A DNA stretch of 64,000 nucleotides, from contig NZ_CAJZAG010000016.1 in assembly GCF_914271485.1 (NCBI RefSeq), forward strand, positions 1 through 64,000. The letters are read 5' to 3'. The DNA is from Cupriavidus pampae. Its GTDB lineage: Bacteria > Pseudomonadota > Gammaproteobacteria > Burkholderiales > Burkholderiaceae. The notes beneath the pieces are model-generated. The model saw only the letters and a list, made by a program, of their open reading frames with translations. It did not search any database and was not told where the DNA came from. Made by a program: the position numbers and the translations under genes. Below, in pieces: positions 55,432 through 64,000 of this stretch (the stretch's first letter is position 1; each line of letters starts with the position of its first letter).

Positions 55432-56337
55432 TCAATCAGTCAGAAGCATCTCGCGAACTGCAACCGCTTCCATGAGTCGATCCACCGAACCGTAGAGGGT
55501 ATGCGCGTTCATGTTATGGAGGTCAAGGTAGCCCAATGCCTTTCGCCATTCCGACCGTGGAAGCGTGAATTTCACAAGGACGTCCTGAGTCGAATCCCGA
55601 TGCGCGAAGGCGTCGGTATGTTCGCTGATCTCGTGGCGACCATCGCTACCCTGCCTTCGAAGACAAATGGTGTACTCGGCTTGCTGAATATAATGCCGTG
55701 GGGCGGTACGGGTGTACGGTCCGAGGGAATAGATTGTCGGGTTGCCGGGCGACGTAGCCTTTCCTCTTCCCGTAGCCTCTAGATAGGCAAACACCGCAAC
55801 GCGCTCATGTTTGTGCTGGAAGGCGTCGGAGTAGGCGAAGAACGCGGCGATATATGGAGAGCGCGTCCAGTCGATAAGCGGTGAGGGAAACCCGTGGTGA
55901 CGCAGGTACACGAGGTAGGAGTACTCGTCCGGCCGCGCGTTGAACACGAATGGTACTGCCGCGGCTTGCTGCAAGTCTTTGTCGAATTCGTGTGGCGGCC
56001 GAATGTCCCATTTTTCGCCCGTTGATGACTCGATGACGTAACGTGGTGAGTATGCGTGCGCGTAGTATTCCTCCAACGTGGCGATACGGGGCGCGAATCG
56101 CTCGAGCGCGCTGGTGATTTTCCATCCGCTATTGGCTTGCCCACGGAAGAGCCAATTGGTCGAGCCCAAGTCGGCAGTGTCTGCGATCTCCTGATCGATA
56201 AACTTAAGCTTTTCGACCGCCCGATGGAACTGGGACCAATCCTCCAATCCCACTTCAAAGAGTTCGGCCGAGCGATCGGTGATCGTCCGCAATGTCAGCT
56301 CATCGAGCGGCACTCGCTTGAACAGGGGAATCGCCAT
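55432..56337 (-). CDS. FRG-domain protein
   Basis: The ATG at 56337 (MAIPLFKRVPLDEL) is preferred over a GTG three codons upstream. This 301-residue protein has the hallmark FRG motif (NWLFRGQANSGW, near residues 61-72) and the downstream YLVYLRHHGFPSPLIDWTRSP and AAFFAYSD of this family. FRG proteins are of unknown biochemical function and often occur in phage and plasmid islands and defence clusters. It is followed upstream by an Abi-type gene on the same strand, 146 bp away. Confidence 0.85.
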   Translation of the reverse strand: MAIPLFKRVPLDELTLRTITDRSAELFEVGLEDWSQFHRAVEKLKFIDQEIADTADLGSTNWLFRGQANSGWKITSALERFAPRIATLEEYYAHAYSPRYVIESSTGEKWDIRPPHEFDKDLQQAAAVPFVFNARPDEYSYLVYLRHHGFPSPLIDWTRSPYIAAFFAYSDAFQHKHERVAVFAYLEATGRGKATSPGNPTIYSLGPYTRTAPRHYIQQAEYTICLRRQGSDGRHEISEHTDAFAHRDSTQDVLVKFTLPRSEWRKALGYLDLHNMNAHTLYGSVDRLMEAVAVREMLLTD

Positions 56338-56482
56338 ATTGCGCACCTCGGTAAATGAGTACGCAATCTTGCCATGCCGTGGTTAGTGGGGATGCCCCAC
56401 GCTGGTATGCCCGGCCCGCGCAGCCCGATCTATATGAAACAGATCAGTCAGCCCTCGAGAGACCACGCCCGGCGATGCCGAC

Positions 56483-57346
56483 TCAAAAATGAAAGGATCT
56501 CGCGCTTCGAAGGCTGGCACGGCCAGTAATCAGGGCATGATAGGTATCAGTTCGCCCGCCACGGGACCGATACGTCGCGAGGGCACGCCGCGACAACAAC
56601 ATTTGCAGGCACGCCCAATGATCGGACTTTTCAATGTGCGCACTGATCGCGGGATCGATCCACGATGCCAGCCAGACTACTCGCAAGGCAAAAAGCTTTG
56701 TGCTGGTCAGAGTATGGCGCGGCCGCCGCGGGATGAATCCTGGATGGCCCGCGATGTTGAATTCGGGGATCGCCCAAATCGCATCATGATGTCCCACGCG
56801 GTTGCGCACATCCCGTACCATTCTGAGGAGCCTTACCAACTGTTCCCGAAATGCGGCGGAGGCGTAAGCCGTGCCCGTGGGCGCAAAGGGAAAGGCGCTG
56901 CGCAAGACCGCCTCCTGTAGGCCATTGGGATGCTGGCCCCTGCCAAGGCCATTGACGAGCTGCTCCCAGAAGCCAAATGAAAGCGCGGCCACGATATCGT
57001 CTTGACCGAGGGCCCGGTTCCTTTTCGCTCGTCGATCGACAATAGTCGCGATGTCCCTTTTGTCGCCTGACGACATCGCATGAGGTGTCTTCGCTTGCGG
57101 GGCACCTGCAGGGAGTGGGCCTGCAAGCGGAAGCATCCACGGCGCGGAGTCGGCGCCCATATAGAATTGGGACAGACTACGATGCAACGCATTGCGCAGC
57201 GAAACTTCGAAGTCGCCTAACAATGGGAGCAGAGCTGCGGAAAGCGCTTGGCACCATGCATAACACCCCATCAGATCGGTGCTGGAGTCACTCCGAAAGA
57301 AGCGTTGAACCGTAGCAAGCCGAGGCGCAGTAAAGTGGTTTTTCAT
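56483..57346 (-). CDS. Abi-family (HEPN-like) protein
   Basis: This 287-residue protein has an N-terminal FEVSLRNALHRSL motif and a HEPN-type Rx4-6H motif in RDVRNRVGHHD (Arg181 to His186). Both are as in Abi_2/AbiF-type abortive infection proteins, which are predicted RNases. It starts at an ATG at 57346. Its placement beside an FRG-domain gene on a plasmid fits a phage or plasmid defence role, which is inferred. GC content equals that of its neighbours. Confidence 0.75.
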   Translation of the reverse strand: MKNHFTAPRLATVQRFFRSDSSTDLMGCYAWCQALSAALLPLLGDFEVSLRNALHRSLSQFYMGADSAPWMLPLAGPLPAGAPQAKTPHAMSSGDKRDIATIVDRRAKRNRALGQDDIVAALSFGFWEQLVNGLGRGQHPNGLQEAVLRSAFPFAPTGTAYASAAFREQLVRLLRMVRDVRNRVGHHDAIWAIPEFNIAGHPGFIPRRPRHTLTSTKLFALRVVWLASWIDPAISAHIEKSDHWACLQMLLSRRALATYRSRGGRTDTYHALITGRASLRSARSFHF

Positions 57347-57494
57347 GCTCTTGTTGTAGGGTTAGCACCGATTGCTGCCGGCTTTCGGCAGGAAAAGCTC
57401 TGTTAGCCCTGGATTCGAACCGGAAGTGTTGTACAATTGCTGATGAGACGGGGGTGGTCTGAATTTCGGACGGGCCTTCGTAATTTGAGTCGAG

Positions 57495-57515
57495 ACCCCG
57501 CGCAAGCGGGGTTTT
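57495..57515 (+). terminator. hairpin with T-run
   Basis: A 7-bp stem (ACCCCGC / GCGGGGT) with a GCAA loop is followed by TTTT on the plus strand. It lies between the converging end of the gene at 57548 (minus) and the start of the Abi gene (minus). Its direction is opposite to both genes, so its role is unclear. Confidence 0.5.
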
Positions 57516-57547
57516 GGCTTTGTGGGGGTCCGCATAAATTCCTCCCA

Positions 57548-58540
57548 CTAGGCTTGGACAGTCACGCCGTTCGCTTGAAGGGTGGTGTGTACAGCGTTCA
57601 GCAATGCCGCCTTCACCGCCGGCATGGGGGTGGGATTGAGATGCTCAGCTACCCCATTGGACTGACACAGTCCCACCCACTCTCCTTCCACGAACGAGCA
57701 ACGCCAGCCCGACTCCAGCAGGAGGCCGTATTTGCCTTCGATGCGAAAGTGGCGTTTTTCGAGCTCAGGGATGGTGAAAACAAACGGGGACCCACCCCAC
57801 GCGATCGACACCGCGCGAGGCAGCGTCATCCGTACCTGCAAGACGCGCGAAGAAAAACCTGCGGGCTTCTCAACAAAGCAGCGCGGGCGCAGCGAGAGCG
57901 CTGTGAGAATACTGCGGGCGAGCCCTGCCTTCGCGGCCGTGATCGCCTCCGCCGGCGCATCGCGGTGCGCGCGGTCGTAAATGAAGAAGGTGCCCTCCCA
58001 CGTGCCCGCGCGCACGAGTGCGCTCACTAGGTCGCGACCGTTGTTGCGCCGCGTCTCCGCACCCGGCCCGTCCCACTTATGCGTATATGCCGAGGCCAGC
58101 CGATACGGCTCGTGCCCGGCCGCCTCCACGAACGACGGGACCGTAAACCGGCCCTCGCACGGCGTACCGTCGGCCTCCGTCAGGCGAACGTGAACGGCGT
58201 AGGTGATGGTTTCCAGATCGTGCTGCCGGGTCGGCGCGTGCACCTCGAAATCAATGACAAGCCGCTTGCCACTCAGGATCTCCCCCATAGCGACCGCAGT
58301 TTGCTCGTCAGTGAACTCAGCGTAGCGATCCACGAAGGCGGAGATAGAGAGGGGGATAGGAAAATCGCCCGAGCCGCCAGTCCAGCCGGCTCGCAGCAAC
58401 TCCCACGTGAATGCGCCCGCACCACGCGCAAGCGCTTGGTCGATCTTCGCAGACAGGAAAGGCAGGATGCGCCCATTGGCAAGGCGCAGATTTTGTTTCA
58501 GGGCCGCGAACGCGGCCACGGAAGGCTCAAGTGTCAGCAT
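57548..58540 (-). CDS. hypothetical plasmid protein
   Basis: This is a 330-residue protein. I chose the ATG at 58540 (MLTLEPSVAAFAALK). It has no signal peptide or membrane segment. A central part (RLVIDFEVHAPTRQHDLETI) and a Trp/Gly-rich C-terminal half are visible, but I recognise no family. It diverges from the KAP NTPase gene, with a perfect 12-4-12 palindrome in the shared region (58541-58962), suggesting common control. Confidence 0.65.
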   Translation of the reverse strand: MLTLEPSVAAFAALKQNLRLANGRILPFLSAKIDQALARGAGAFTWELLRAGWTGGSGDFPIPLSISAFVDRYAEFTDEQTAVAMGEILSGKRLVIDFEVHAPTRQHDLETITYAVHVRLTEADGTPCEGRFTVPSFVEAAGHEPYRLASAYTHKWDGPGAETRRNNGRDLVSALVRAGTWEGTFFIYDRAHRDAPAEAITAAKAGLARSILTALSLRPRCFVEKPAGFSSRVLQVRMTLPRAVSIAWGGSPFVFTIPELEKRHFRIEGKYGLLLESGWRCSFVEGEWVGLCQSNGVAEHLNPTPMPAVKAALLNAVHTTLQANGVTVQA

Positions 58541-58808
58541 GACAGACCTTATCAAATACGGTTAGTTGGCCAAAAAACTGCCTGTTCCCTTCGACTATCA
58601 ACAGGGGTTGGGGCCAACCACCAGATAGGTCCGACAAACTGCACATCGGCCGCAGGGGCCGAAGACTCCGTTTTGGTTCAAAGAGTGACCTGGTGGAGCA
58701 ACGCTGGCCGGAGTCTATCTGCCCTACCCGCCGCTTGCAACACCTCAGCATTTCACAAGCATTTTTGTGCACTATTGCACACATATCAGATCGATGCCAG
58801 AAATTGCA

Positions 58809-58836
58809 GTACATGATAATCGCTATTATCATGTAC
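58809..58836. promoter_or_regulatory. perfect 12-4-12 inverted repeat
   Basis: The arms GTACATGATAAT and ATTATCATGTAC flank CGCT. It lies in the 420-bp region between the divergent genes at 57548 and 58963. It could be an operator for both genes, or a recombination core site for the tyrosine recombinase encoded downstream. Confidence 0.6.
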
Positions 58837-58962
58837 AGTAAAAATAACGTACGCGTGCGATAGCATTGACGACGACATCCCTCTTATAATGTGACCCATC
58901 GCGTGTGTACGGCGCTGGCTCTGGGCTGGCGGGCTACGCGGATTGTCCTGAACAGGATCCTC

Positions 58963-60387
58963 ATGGCCGAAGCCACCTCCTCCGTGCTCGTCCAACGCCC
59001 GCCTCTCGCGGACATTCCGGTGCCGTTCGACGGCGATCTGCTGGAGCGCGGGGCGGTCGCGCAGCGGCTGACCGCCTATCTCCAGCGCTTGCAGGTGGGC
59101 GCCGTGGTCGCGATCGATGCGCCGTGGGGCGAAGGCAAGACCTGGTTCGGCCGGCACTGGGCCAAAAAGCTTGAGCAGGATGGTCACCGGCTCGCGTTCA
59201 TCGACGCGTTCGGGCAGGACTACGCCGAGGATGCCTTCATGGTGTTGTCGGCGGCGGTGCTCAAGCTCTGCGCTGGCGACGCCACGACGACCGAGAAGGT
59301 CACGCGCGGCGCGGCCGAAGTCATGCGCGCGTTGCTGCCAGTGGCCACCAAGGCCGCAATTCACCTCGCAGCCACAGCCGTGGGCGCCGGCGGCGTGCTA
59401 AGCGCGGTCAATCAGGCGCTCGACCTGCATGTCGCAAACGACGAATTCGCTGCTGCCGCCAAGCAGGCGGGGGACAAGGCTGGCGATGTCACCAGCGCGT
59501 GGGTGAAACGACGACTCGGCCAGTGGGAAGCCGAACAGAAGAGCGTGGAAGGATTCCGCCAGATCCTGGCCGGCTTCGCGCTCGACCGCTTCAGGGCCAC
59601 GGGCAAGCCGGTCGTCATCGTGGTCGACGAACTTGACCGTTGCCGTCCGGCATTTGCCGTCGCCCTGCTTGAGCGCATCAAGCATTTTTTCGACGTGCCG
59701 CATCTGGTGTTCGTGCTGCTGATGAACCGGGACCAACTGGAGAAGGCCATCCGCGGGGTCTACGGGGCGGAAACTGACGCTGCAGCCTATCTGGGCAAGT
59801 TTCTGCACTTATCACTTGGATTACCGAAGTCGCGTGATCGCAACATCACGAGCGACCATCCGACTCGCCGCTTCATCAAGTCCACTCTGTCAGGAATCGG
59901 GATTCAGGAGGGCGAGTTCGCACCATACTTCACCGTGTGCGCGACCATCTTGAACCTTTCGCTACGTGAGATCGAGCGAGGCTGCACCCTCTTTGCATTG
60001 TCGGATATGCGGCAGGGGAAATTGCGTGCTTACCTTATCGCACTCAAACTCAAACACCCTTCCACCTATCGGGACCTGCTCGATCCTCTCCGGGTTGATG
60101 GAGGTCACCGCGCGTGTGTCGCGCTCCTGGATGAGGAAGTGGCTACCCTTATCAGAGGCGAGAGCAGGCGCGCAGGAAATCCTGTAGAGCTCGAGGACAT
60201 ACCCCTTATTGGACCGTTTCTCGCTGGACTACTTCTGTTTCACGAGCGCTTCACGCGCCAAAAAACCACCCTCTCCGAGGTCGCCAAAGCCTTAGGCCAA
60301 AATCCGATGCATGACGTTTTCGGCCTGCCGGATCCGGACGCCTCGTTCGATCGGGCTTTGCGCGCGCTCGACTTGGACGTCCAATGA
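58963..60387 (+). CDS. KAP-family P-loop NTPase
   Basis: This is a 474-residue protein from the ATG at 58963; the frame is open further upstream. Walker A is APWGEGKT (residues 53-60), and Walker B is VVIVVDELDRC (217-227) with the KAP-typical DELDRC. A hydrophobic Ala/Gly-rich insertion (about 125-150, LLPVATKAAIHLAATAVGAG) may be membrane-associated, as in many KAP proteins. KAP NTPases often occur in phage defence and on plasmids. It overlaps the recombinase gene (ATGA), so the two are coupled. Confidence 0.88.
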   Translation: MAEATSSVLVQRPPLADIPVPFDGDLLERGAVAQRLTAYLQRLQVGAVVAIDAPWGEGKTWFGRHWAKKLEQDGHRLAFIDAFGQDYAEDAFMVLSAAVLKLCAGDATTTEKVTRGAAEVMRALLPVATKAAIHLAATAVGAGGVLSAVNQALDLHVANDEFAAAAKQAGDKAGDVTSAWVKRRLGQWEAEQKSVEGFRQILAGFALDRFRATGKPVVIVVDELDRCRPAFAVALLERIKHFFDVPHLVFVLLMNRDQLEKAIRGVYGAETDAAAYLGKFLHLSLGLPKSRDRNITSDHPTRRFIKSTLSGIGIQEGEFAPYFTVCATILNLSLREIERGCTLFALSDMRQGKLRAYLIALKLKHPSTYRDLLDPLRVDGGHRACVALLDEEVATLIRGESRRAGNPVELEDIPLIGPFLAGLLLFHERFTRQKTTLSEVAKALGQNPMHDVFGLPDPDASFDRALRALDLDVQ

Positions 60388-62510
60388 TGCCTGCGTCCCA
60401 GCCGCCGGTGGTCCCAATTCAGCTTCCTCGCCGGCGTCGTGGCGTCACACGGCGCCCGCTGCACCGAGGTCATTTCGGCTTCCTCCGCGCGATCGTGCAG
60501 GGCCTGCATGCACGCGCGATGTGGGAGCGCTACCTGCTGGAAGAAGGCGAGATCGAAGCGGACGCGCAGCTGCTCGCCGACGCCGTGCCGGACAGCGACG
60601 CATCCCCGAGTATCGACCCCGCCGCGCGCGCGTTTGCGGCCCATCCAAAGGTCCGGCGCGTCACGGCCTGGCTGCGTGGTGAGCTCGCGGCGGCGGCCCT
60701 GCGCGCGAACCGGCCGGGCCTCGCGCGCCGGATCAAACTCGACCCCAAGGATTTCCGCAGGATTGGTACACCCGGTGCCGGCCTTCCCTCGCTGGAAGAA
60801 TTCTCAGCCGAGTCGGGTCTGGATGGCTTCAGCGAATCCGAGCAGCTGGCCGCCTATCAGGAAAAGTACGGCGACACGCTCAAGCGCGAATCCCGTCGCG
60901 CTCGCCTCATGGCTCGCCAGCTGGAGGCGATCGACTGGCTCGAGGAGCGGTATGTGCAGCCCGTCATCGCCGCTGACGCCTGCCGCGCGTGGTTGTCCGC
61001 ACCGCTCGCTGACCGCCTGGAAGAGGCCGGCATCGTTACGCTGGCTGATTTGCTGGATCGGATCAACGGTCTTGGCAGCGGATGGACCCGCAGCGTACGC
61101 GCGGTCGGCGCCGGTAAAGCACGCATGATTGAGGCGTTCCTTGATGCCCACGCGGAATCGCTAGGGAGAGCCATCGGCGGACACGTTGCGGTGCCGCGCC
61201 GGCAGCGGTACGCGCATGAACTCGCAAGCGTGGTACCGAAGTCGGACAGCGCTCTTGTGCCACTCGAGAAGCTCGTTGTACCGGCCGCGCTCGACGGCCG
61301 CGATGGCTCCTATCGCTTGCCGCAGGCGCGCTGCCTTATCAGTGCCCACAATGACTATGAGGCAGTACTCTCGTGGCTGCGCTCGAAGTCGGGCCTCGCA
61401 CCGGAGGAAGTGCTCCGCTTGCGCGAGCGGCGGCGTGACGTGGGCCGATCATCGGGCCCTTATGACTGGCTGCAATACCTGTCCCACACGCAACGCGCTT
61501 ACCGGAAAGAGGCCGAGCGCTTCTTGCTGTGGGCAGTGCTCGAGCGACGCAAGCCCCTGTCTTCGATGAACACCGATGACTGCATTGCATATCGCGACTT
61601 CCTAGGCGGCCCACCGGCGCACTGGTGTGCGCCGCGCTCGCGCGAACGTTGGAGCCCGCTCTGGCGCCCATTTGAAGGACCGCTCGATCCACGCGCGCAG
61701 GGATACGCGATCACGGTGCTGGCGAACCTATACCGTTACCTGAATGACAAGGGGTACCTCGCCGGCAACCCATGGGGCGGTATTCGAGCGCCCCGCTCCG
61801 CCCAACCATCGCTAGATGCTGGGCGCAGCTTCACTGCGGCGCAATGGGCGTTCATCTGCGCGCGCCTGGCCGAACTGCCGACAAGCTCGATCAATCAGCG
61901 CCTACAGGTAGCGCTGCCGCTGTTGTATGCGACGGGACTGCGTCTGTCGGAAGTCGTTGCTGCCCAAACCGACGATCTGGAGTGGCTGTCACTGGCAGGC
62001 GAGGACATTGGTACAACGGAAGACGGATGGTGGCTTACGGTTGTCGGCAAGGGCGACAAGCTGCGACGGGTGCCTGTTCCGGACGATGTAATCTCGCGTG
62101 TGGTGAGCTACCTCCAAGCACGGGGTCATTCTGATGGATTGGCCGCGCGAGGGGTTGCATTGCTGGGCCATGCAACCGATCAAGCCGAGCGCGCACTATG
62201 GGCTAAACGCGATCTAGCGGATGGTGGCGCCCCCGTCGCGGCGAGCACGCTTTATCGGCAGGTGAAGCGATTTTTTACCAGCTGTGCGGCGGATCTGCGT
62301 GAGACCAATTCCCGCGACGCCGATCGACTCGCCCTCGCGAGCACGCACTGGATGCGCCACACCCACATCTCGCATGCACTGGCTGCCGGGGTTCCCCTGC
62401 AGGTCGCTCAACAGAATGCGGGACACAACTCGCTCGACACCACCACCGTCTATGTGACGACCGAGGACGGCCGACGGATCGCCGCGATGCGCGATTTTTT
62501 TCGCTCGTAG
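60384..62510 (+). CDS. large tyrosine recombinase (phage-integrase family)
   Basis: This is a 708-residue protein. The C-terminal catalytic domain has Arg520 (TGLRLSEV), His655/Arg658 (HWMRHTH), His681 (AGHNSLDTT) and nucleophile Tyr690 (TTVYVTTE). Residues 1-330 carry a long DNA-binding extension with a helix-hairpin-like stretch (ADLLDRINGLGSGWTRSV) of the DUF3701 type found in plasmid integrases. It is likely to resolve multimers or move an integrative unit. It is translationally coupled to the KAP NTPase. Confidence 0.92.
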   Translation: MMPASQPPVVPIQLPRRRRGVTRRPLHRGHFGFLRAIVQGLHARAMWERYLLEEGEIEADAQLLADAVPDSDASPSIDPAARAFAAHPKVRRVTAWLRGELAAAALRANRPGLARRIKLDPKDFRRIGTPGAGLPSLEEFSAESGLDGFSESEQLAAYQEKYGDTLKRESRRARLMARQLEAIDWLEERYVQPVIAADACRAWLSAPLADRLEEAGIVTLADLLDRINGLGSGWTRSVRAVGAGKARMIEAFLDAHAESLGRAIGGHVAVPRRQRYAHELASVVPKSDSALVPLEKLVVPAALDGRDGSYRLPQARCLISAHNDYEAVLSWLRSKSGLAPEEVLRLRERRRDVGRSSGPYDWLQYLSHTQRAYRKEAERFLLWAVLERRKPLSSMNTDDCIAYRDFLGGPPAHWCAPRSRERWSPLWRPFEGPLDPRAQGYAITVLANLYRYLNDKGYLAGNPWGGIRAPRSAQPSLDAGRSFTAAQWAFICARLAELPTSSINQRLQVALPLLYATGLRLSEVVAAQTDDLEWLSLAGEDIGTTEDGWWLTVVGKGDKLRRVPVPDDVISRVVSYLQARGHSDGLAARGVALLGHATDQAERALWAKRDLADGGAPVAASTLYRQVKRFFTSCAADLRETNSRDADRLALASTHWMRHTHISHALAAGVPLQVAQQNAGHNSLDTTTVYVTTEDGRRIAAMRDFFRS

Positions 62511-62759
62511 GCGGATCCGCGCGTATCCACCGTCGTCCCTCGCCTGTAGCCAGATTCGCCTCCCATAACCCCCCGCTTGCTGACTAGGGCCGTCACGCAC
62601 CCGACGCGGCTCCTCCGAAGAGATATCGAGACAAATCCAGTATATAAAGATCGATTCTGGCCAGCCCTACGCGTTAGGGCGACGCCTGCTTGCTAGCGCC
62701 CTCCCCGGCAGCCACAAGCGCGACTTCAAGATGGCGCACTTCTCCTCTGGTCGCTATCT

Positions 62760-63400
62760 GGTAGCTATCGGATAGCTATCCACATTGCTTTTGCTTGCGA
62801 TCTCTGTGCCCACCGTGTCAACGAGCCTCGGTAGCGACGGATTCGCGATTCTCCCCTTTCGTCGCCTACCAGCTAACTATCTGGTAGCTATCCGATAGCT
62901 ATCCAATAGCTATCAGTCAGCCGATCTAATTTTGACTAGTTACATGATGACGCGTTTAGCTGCTCCCCCTCAATCGGCGCCAAGCACGGCGCAGCACCAC
63001 CTCACCAGAAAGCTATCCGATAGCTACCAATCAAAATTCCCCAACGTTCTGGCGCCGAACGTCAATCTATGCTTTGAGCATGCGTGGAAGTTGTCATACC
63101 CCAAAGCTACCTTCTTTGTTACCTTTTGCATACCTTTTTGGTATCTTATTGGATACCAGATAGCTACCTGTCTACGTGGGCAAAGCCAGAAATTCCGGGC
63201 ATCTACCGGCCTTTAAGATAGCCATTAAGATATCTATTTGGTATCTTAGATACCATGACGGCAAGCTCATAGATACCAAACTAGTTTCAATACGGTATCG
63301 GATAGCTATCCGGGTTTCCATTGGATACCTGGTAGCTATCAGCTACAATTACTCATGGCTACCATTTTGGTATCAATCGGTGCACTTTAGCCAGTAGCTA
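62760..63400. repeat. iteron field, likely replication or partition origin
   Basis: Ten TAGCTA cores, mostly in GGTAGCTATC or GATAGCTATC, lie at 62762, 62773, 62885, 62896, 62907, 63021, 63161, 63303, 63333 and 63395. Several are exactly 11 bp apart, one helical turn. Eight GGTATC or GATACC boxes cluster at 63140-63374, right before parA. The region is AT-rich. This is the form of plasmid iterons or ParB-type centromeres. The rest of the 62511-63424 gap shows no gene. Confidence 0.8.
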
Positions 63401-63424
63401 CCAGCTACCAACCAAGGACCCCCA

Positions 63425-64000
63425 ATGCCTGTGATCGTGTTTGTCTCGCCCAAGGGCGGTGCCGGAAAAACGACCAGCAGCTTAGCGCTTGCAACGACGG
63501 TGGCAGAGAAGGGCGCGACCGTCACATTTATCGACGCCGATCCGAACCGTCCGGTGCAGACATGGGGAACGGGGGGGGCGAAGCCGGAGAAGATGACGAT
63601 CATCTCTGACGTCACCGAGGAAGATATTGCTGACCAGATTGATGAAGCGGCGCGGAGTTCAGCCTTCGTCATCGTCGACCTGGAAGGGACGGCAGCGACT
63701 ATCGTCGCACACGCGATCAGCGAAGCTGACTTCGTGATTGTTCCGACCCAAGGTTCTCAGTTGGACGCCGAGCAAGCGGGAAGGGCGTTCCGTCTTATCC
63801 GGGCACACGAGCGCGGCATTCAAAAACACAAGCCCGACTACCGACTGCCATATGCGGTGCTGTTCACTCGCACGTCTGTGGCTATTCAGAGTCGGGATAC
63901 GTCCCATATTCGAAGGACCTTTGCCGACGCCAACATTCCGGTGTTCAAGGTCGAGCTCAACGAGCGTGCGGCATTCAAGGCAATGTTCTCGTACCGTCAG
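63425..64000 (+). CDS. parA: ParA-type partition ATPase (incomplete at window end)
   Basis: The first 192 codons are present. The deviant Walker A is at residues 8-17 (SPKGGAGKTT), Walker A' is near residue 40 (FIDADPNRPV) and Walker B is near residue 80 (FVIVDLEGTA). It is a small ParA without an N-terminal DNA-binding domain (type Ib-like), starting right after the iterons. It would segregate the replicon. It continues beyond 64000, and a ParB or replication gene is expected there. Confidence 0.93.
   Translation, partial: MPVIVFVSPKGGAGKTTSSLALATTVAEKGATVTFIDADPNRPVQTWGTGGAKPEKMTIISDVTEEDIADQIDEAARSSAFVIVDLEGTAATIVAHAISEADFVIVPTQGSQLDAEQAGRAFRLIRAHERGIQKHKPDYRLPYAVLFTRTSVAIQSRDTSHIRRTFADANIPVFKVELNERAAFKAMFSYRQ

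Noticed and set aside
57395..57480. Minus-strand tRNA-like T-loop (GGTTCGAATCC)
   Set aside because: The T-stem has a mismatch, and no acceptor stem, D-arm or anticodon arm can be paired around it.
62932..63216. 94-codon frame in the gap before parA
   Set aside because: It runs through the iteron repeats, has no ribosome site and no protein-like pattern.
62700..63400. CRISPR-like repeated DNA
   Set aside because: Repeats are short palindromes with irregular spacing and no unique spacers of constant length. Iterons explain them better.

Overview
The window looks like part of a large plasmid or other secondary replicon of a GC-rich betaproteobacterium, most likely a Burkholderiaceae member. 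This placement is an inference from codon use, the insertion-sequence families, a ParA gene next to iterons at the right end, and a virulence or symbiosis island embedded in decayed transposons. The exact species cannot be read from the sequence.

Positions 1-18.5 kb form a mosaic. Broken IS5, IS66 and IS3 copies separate candidate type III effector genes. These are a protein with a Salmonella SPI-2-type effector N-terminus and a 63-bp tandem repeat (1650), a possible membrane effector (3979, minus), and two large paralogues (5459 and 9423). A small pair (12102 and 12658), a PaeA/YtfL-type CBS-domain transporter (13235, minus) and a short stand-alone version of the paralogue N-domain (15653, minus) follow, and then an orphan LuxR-type response regulator (16590, minus).

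Positions 17.6-40.5 kb carry a nearly complete type III secretion system (T3SS) of the SPI-2 (Ssa/Esc) type. It contains an SsaE-like chaperone, an AraC-type activator coupled to the needle gene, the run sctF-ssaH-sctI-J-K-L-W-ssaM-sctV-N-O-P-Q-R-S-T-U, a chaperone, the translocator block sseA/sseB/sscA/sseC/sseD, and a lytic transglycosylase-sctC-sctD operon. A 16-bp palindrome occurs upstream of three of these transcription units and is a candidate shared operator.

Positions 40.5-51 kb contain more transposon debris around a CesT-type chaperone with a putative membrane effector (43919/44405, minus) and a third large paralogue (46486-48924, minus). Four proteins in the window share one N-terminal domain, and their distal parts differ. 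I regard this modular, probably T3SS-secreted family as the strongest candidate for an undescribed system. Inverted 180-bp repeats with IS-type tips (89-270 and 43462-43639) bracket about 43 kb including the whole T3SS.

Positions 51.5-54.2 kb hold a two-gene operon: an ICMT-like membrane methyltransferase and a fusion of a PF10118-type metal-dependent hydrolase to an alpha-oxoamine synthase, probably for a lipid or a signalling ketone. Positions 55-64 kb are plasmid backbone and defence: an EexN-like protein, an FRG-domain protein, an Abi/HEPN-like protein, a hypothetical protein diverging from a KAP NTPase plus tyrosine recombinase pair, a dense iteron field, and the start of parA, which runs off the window.
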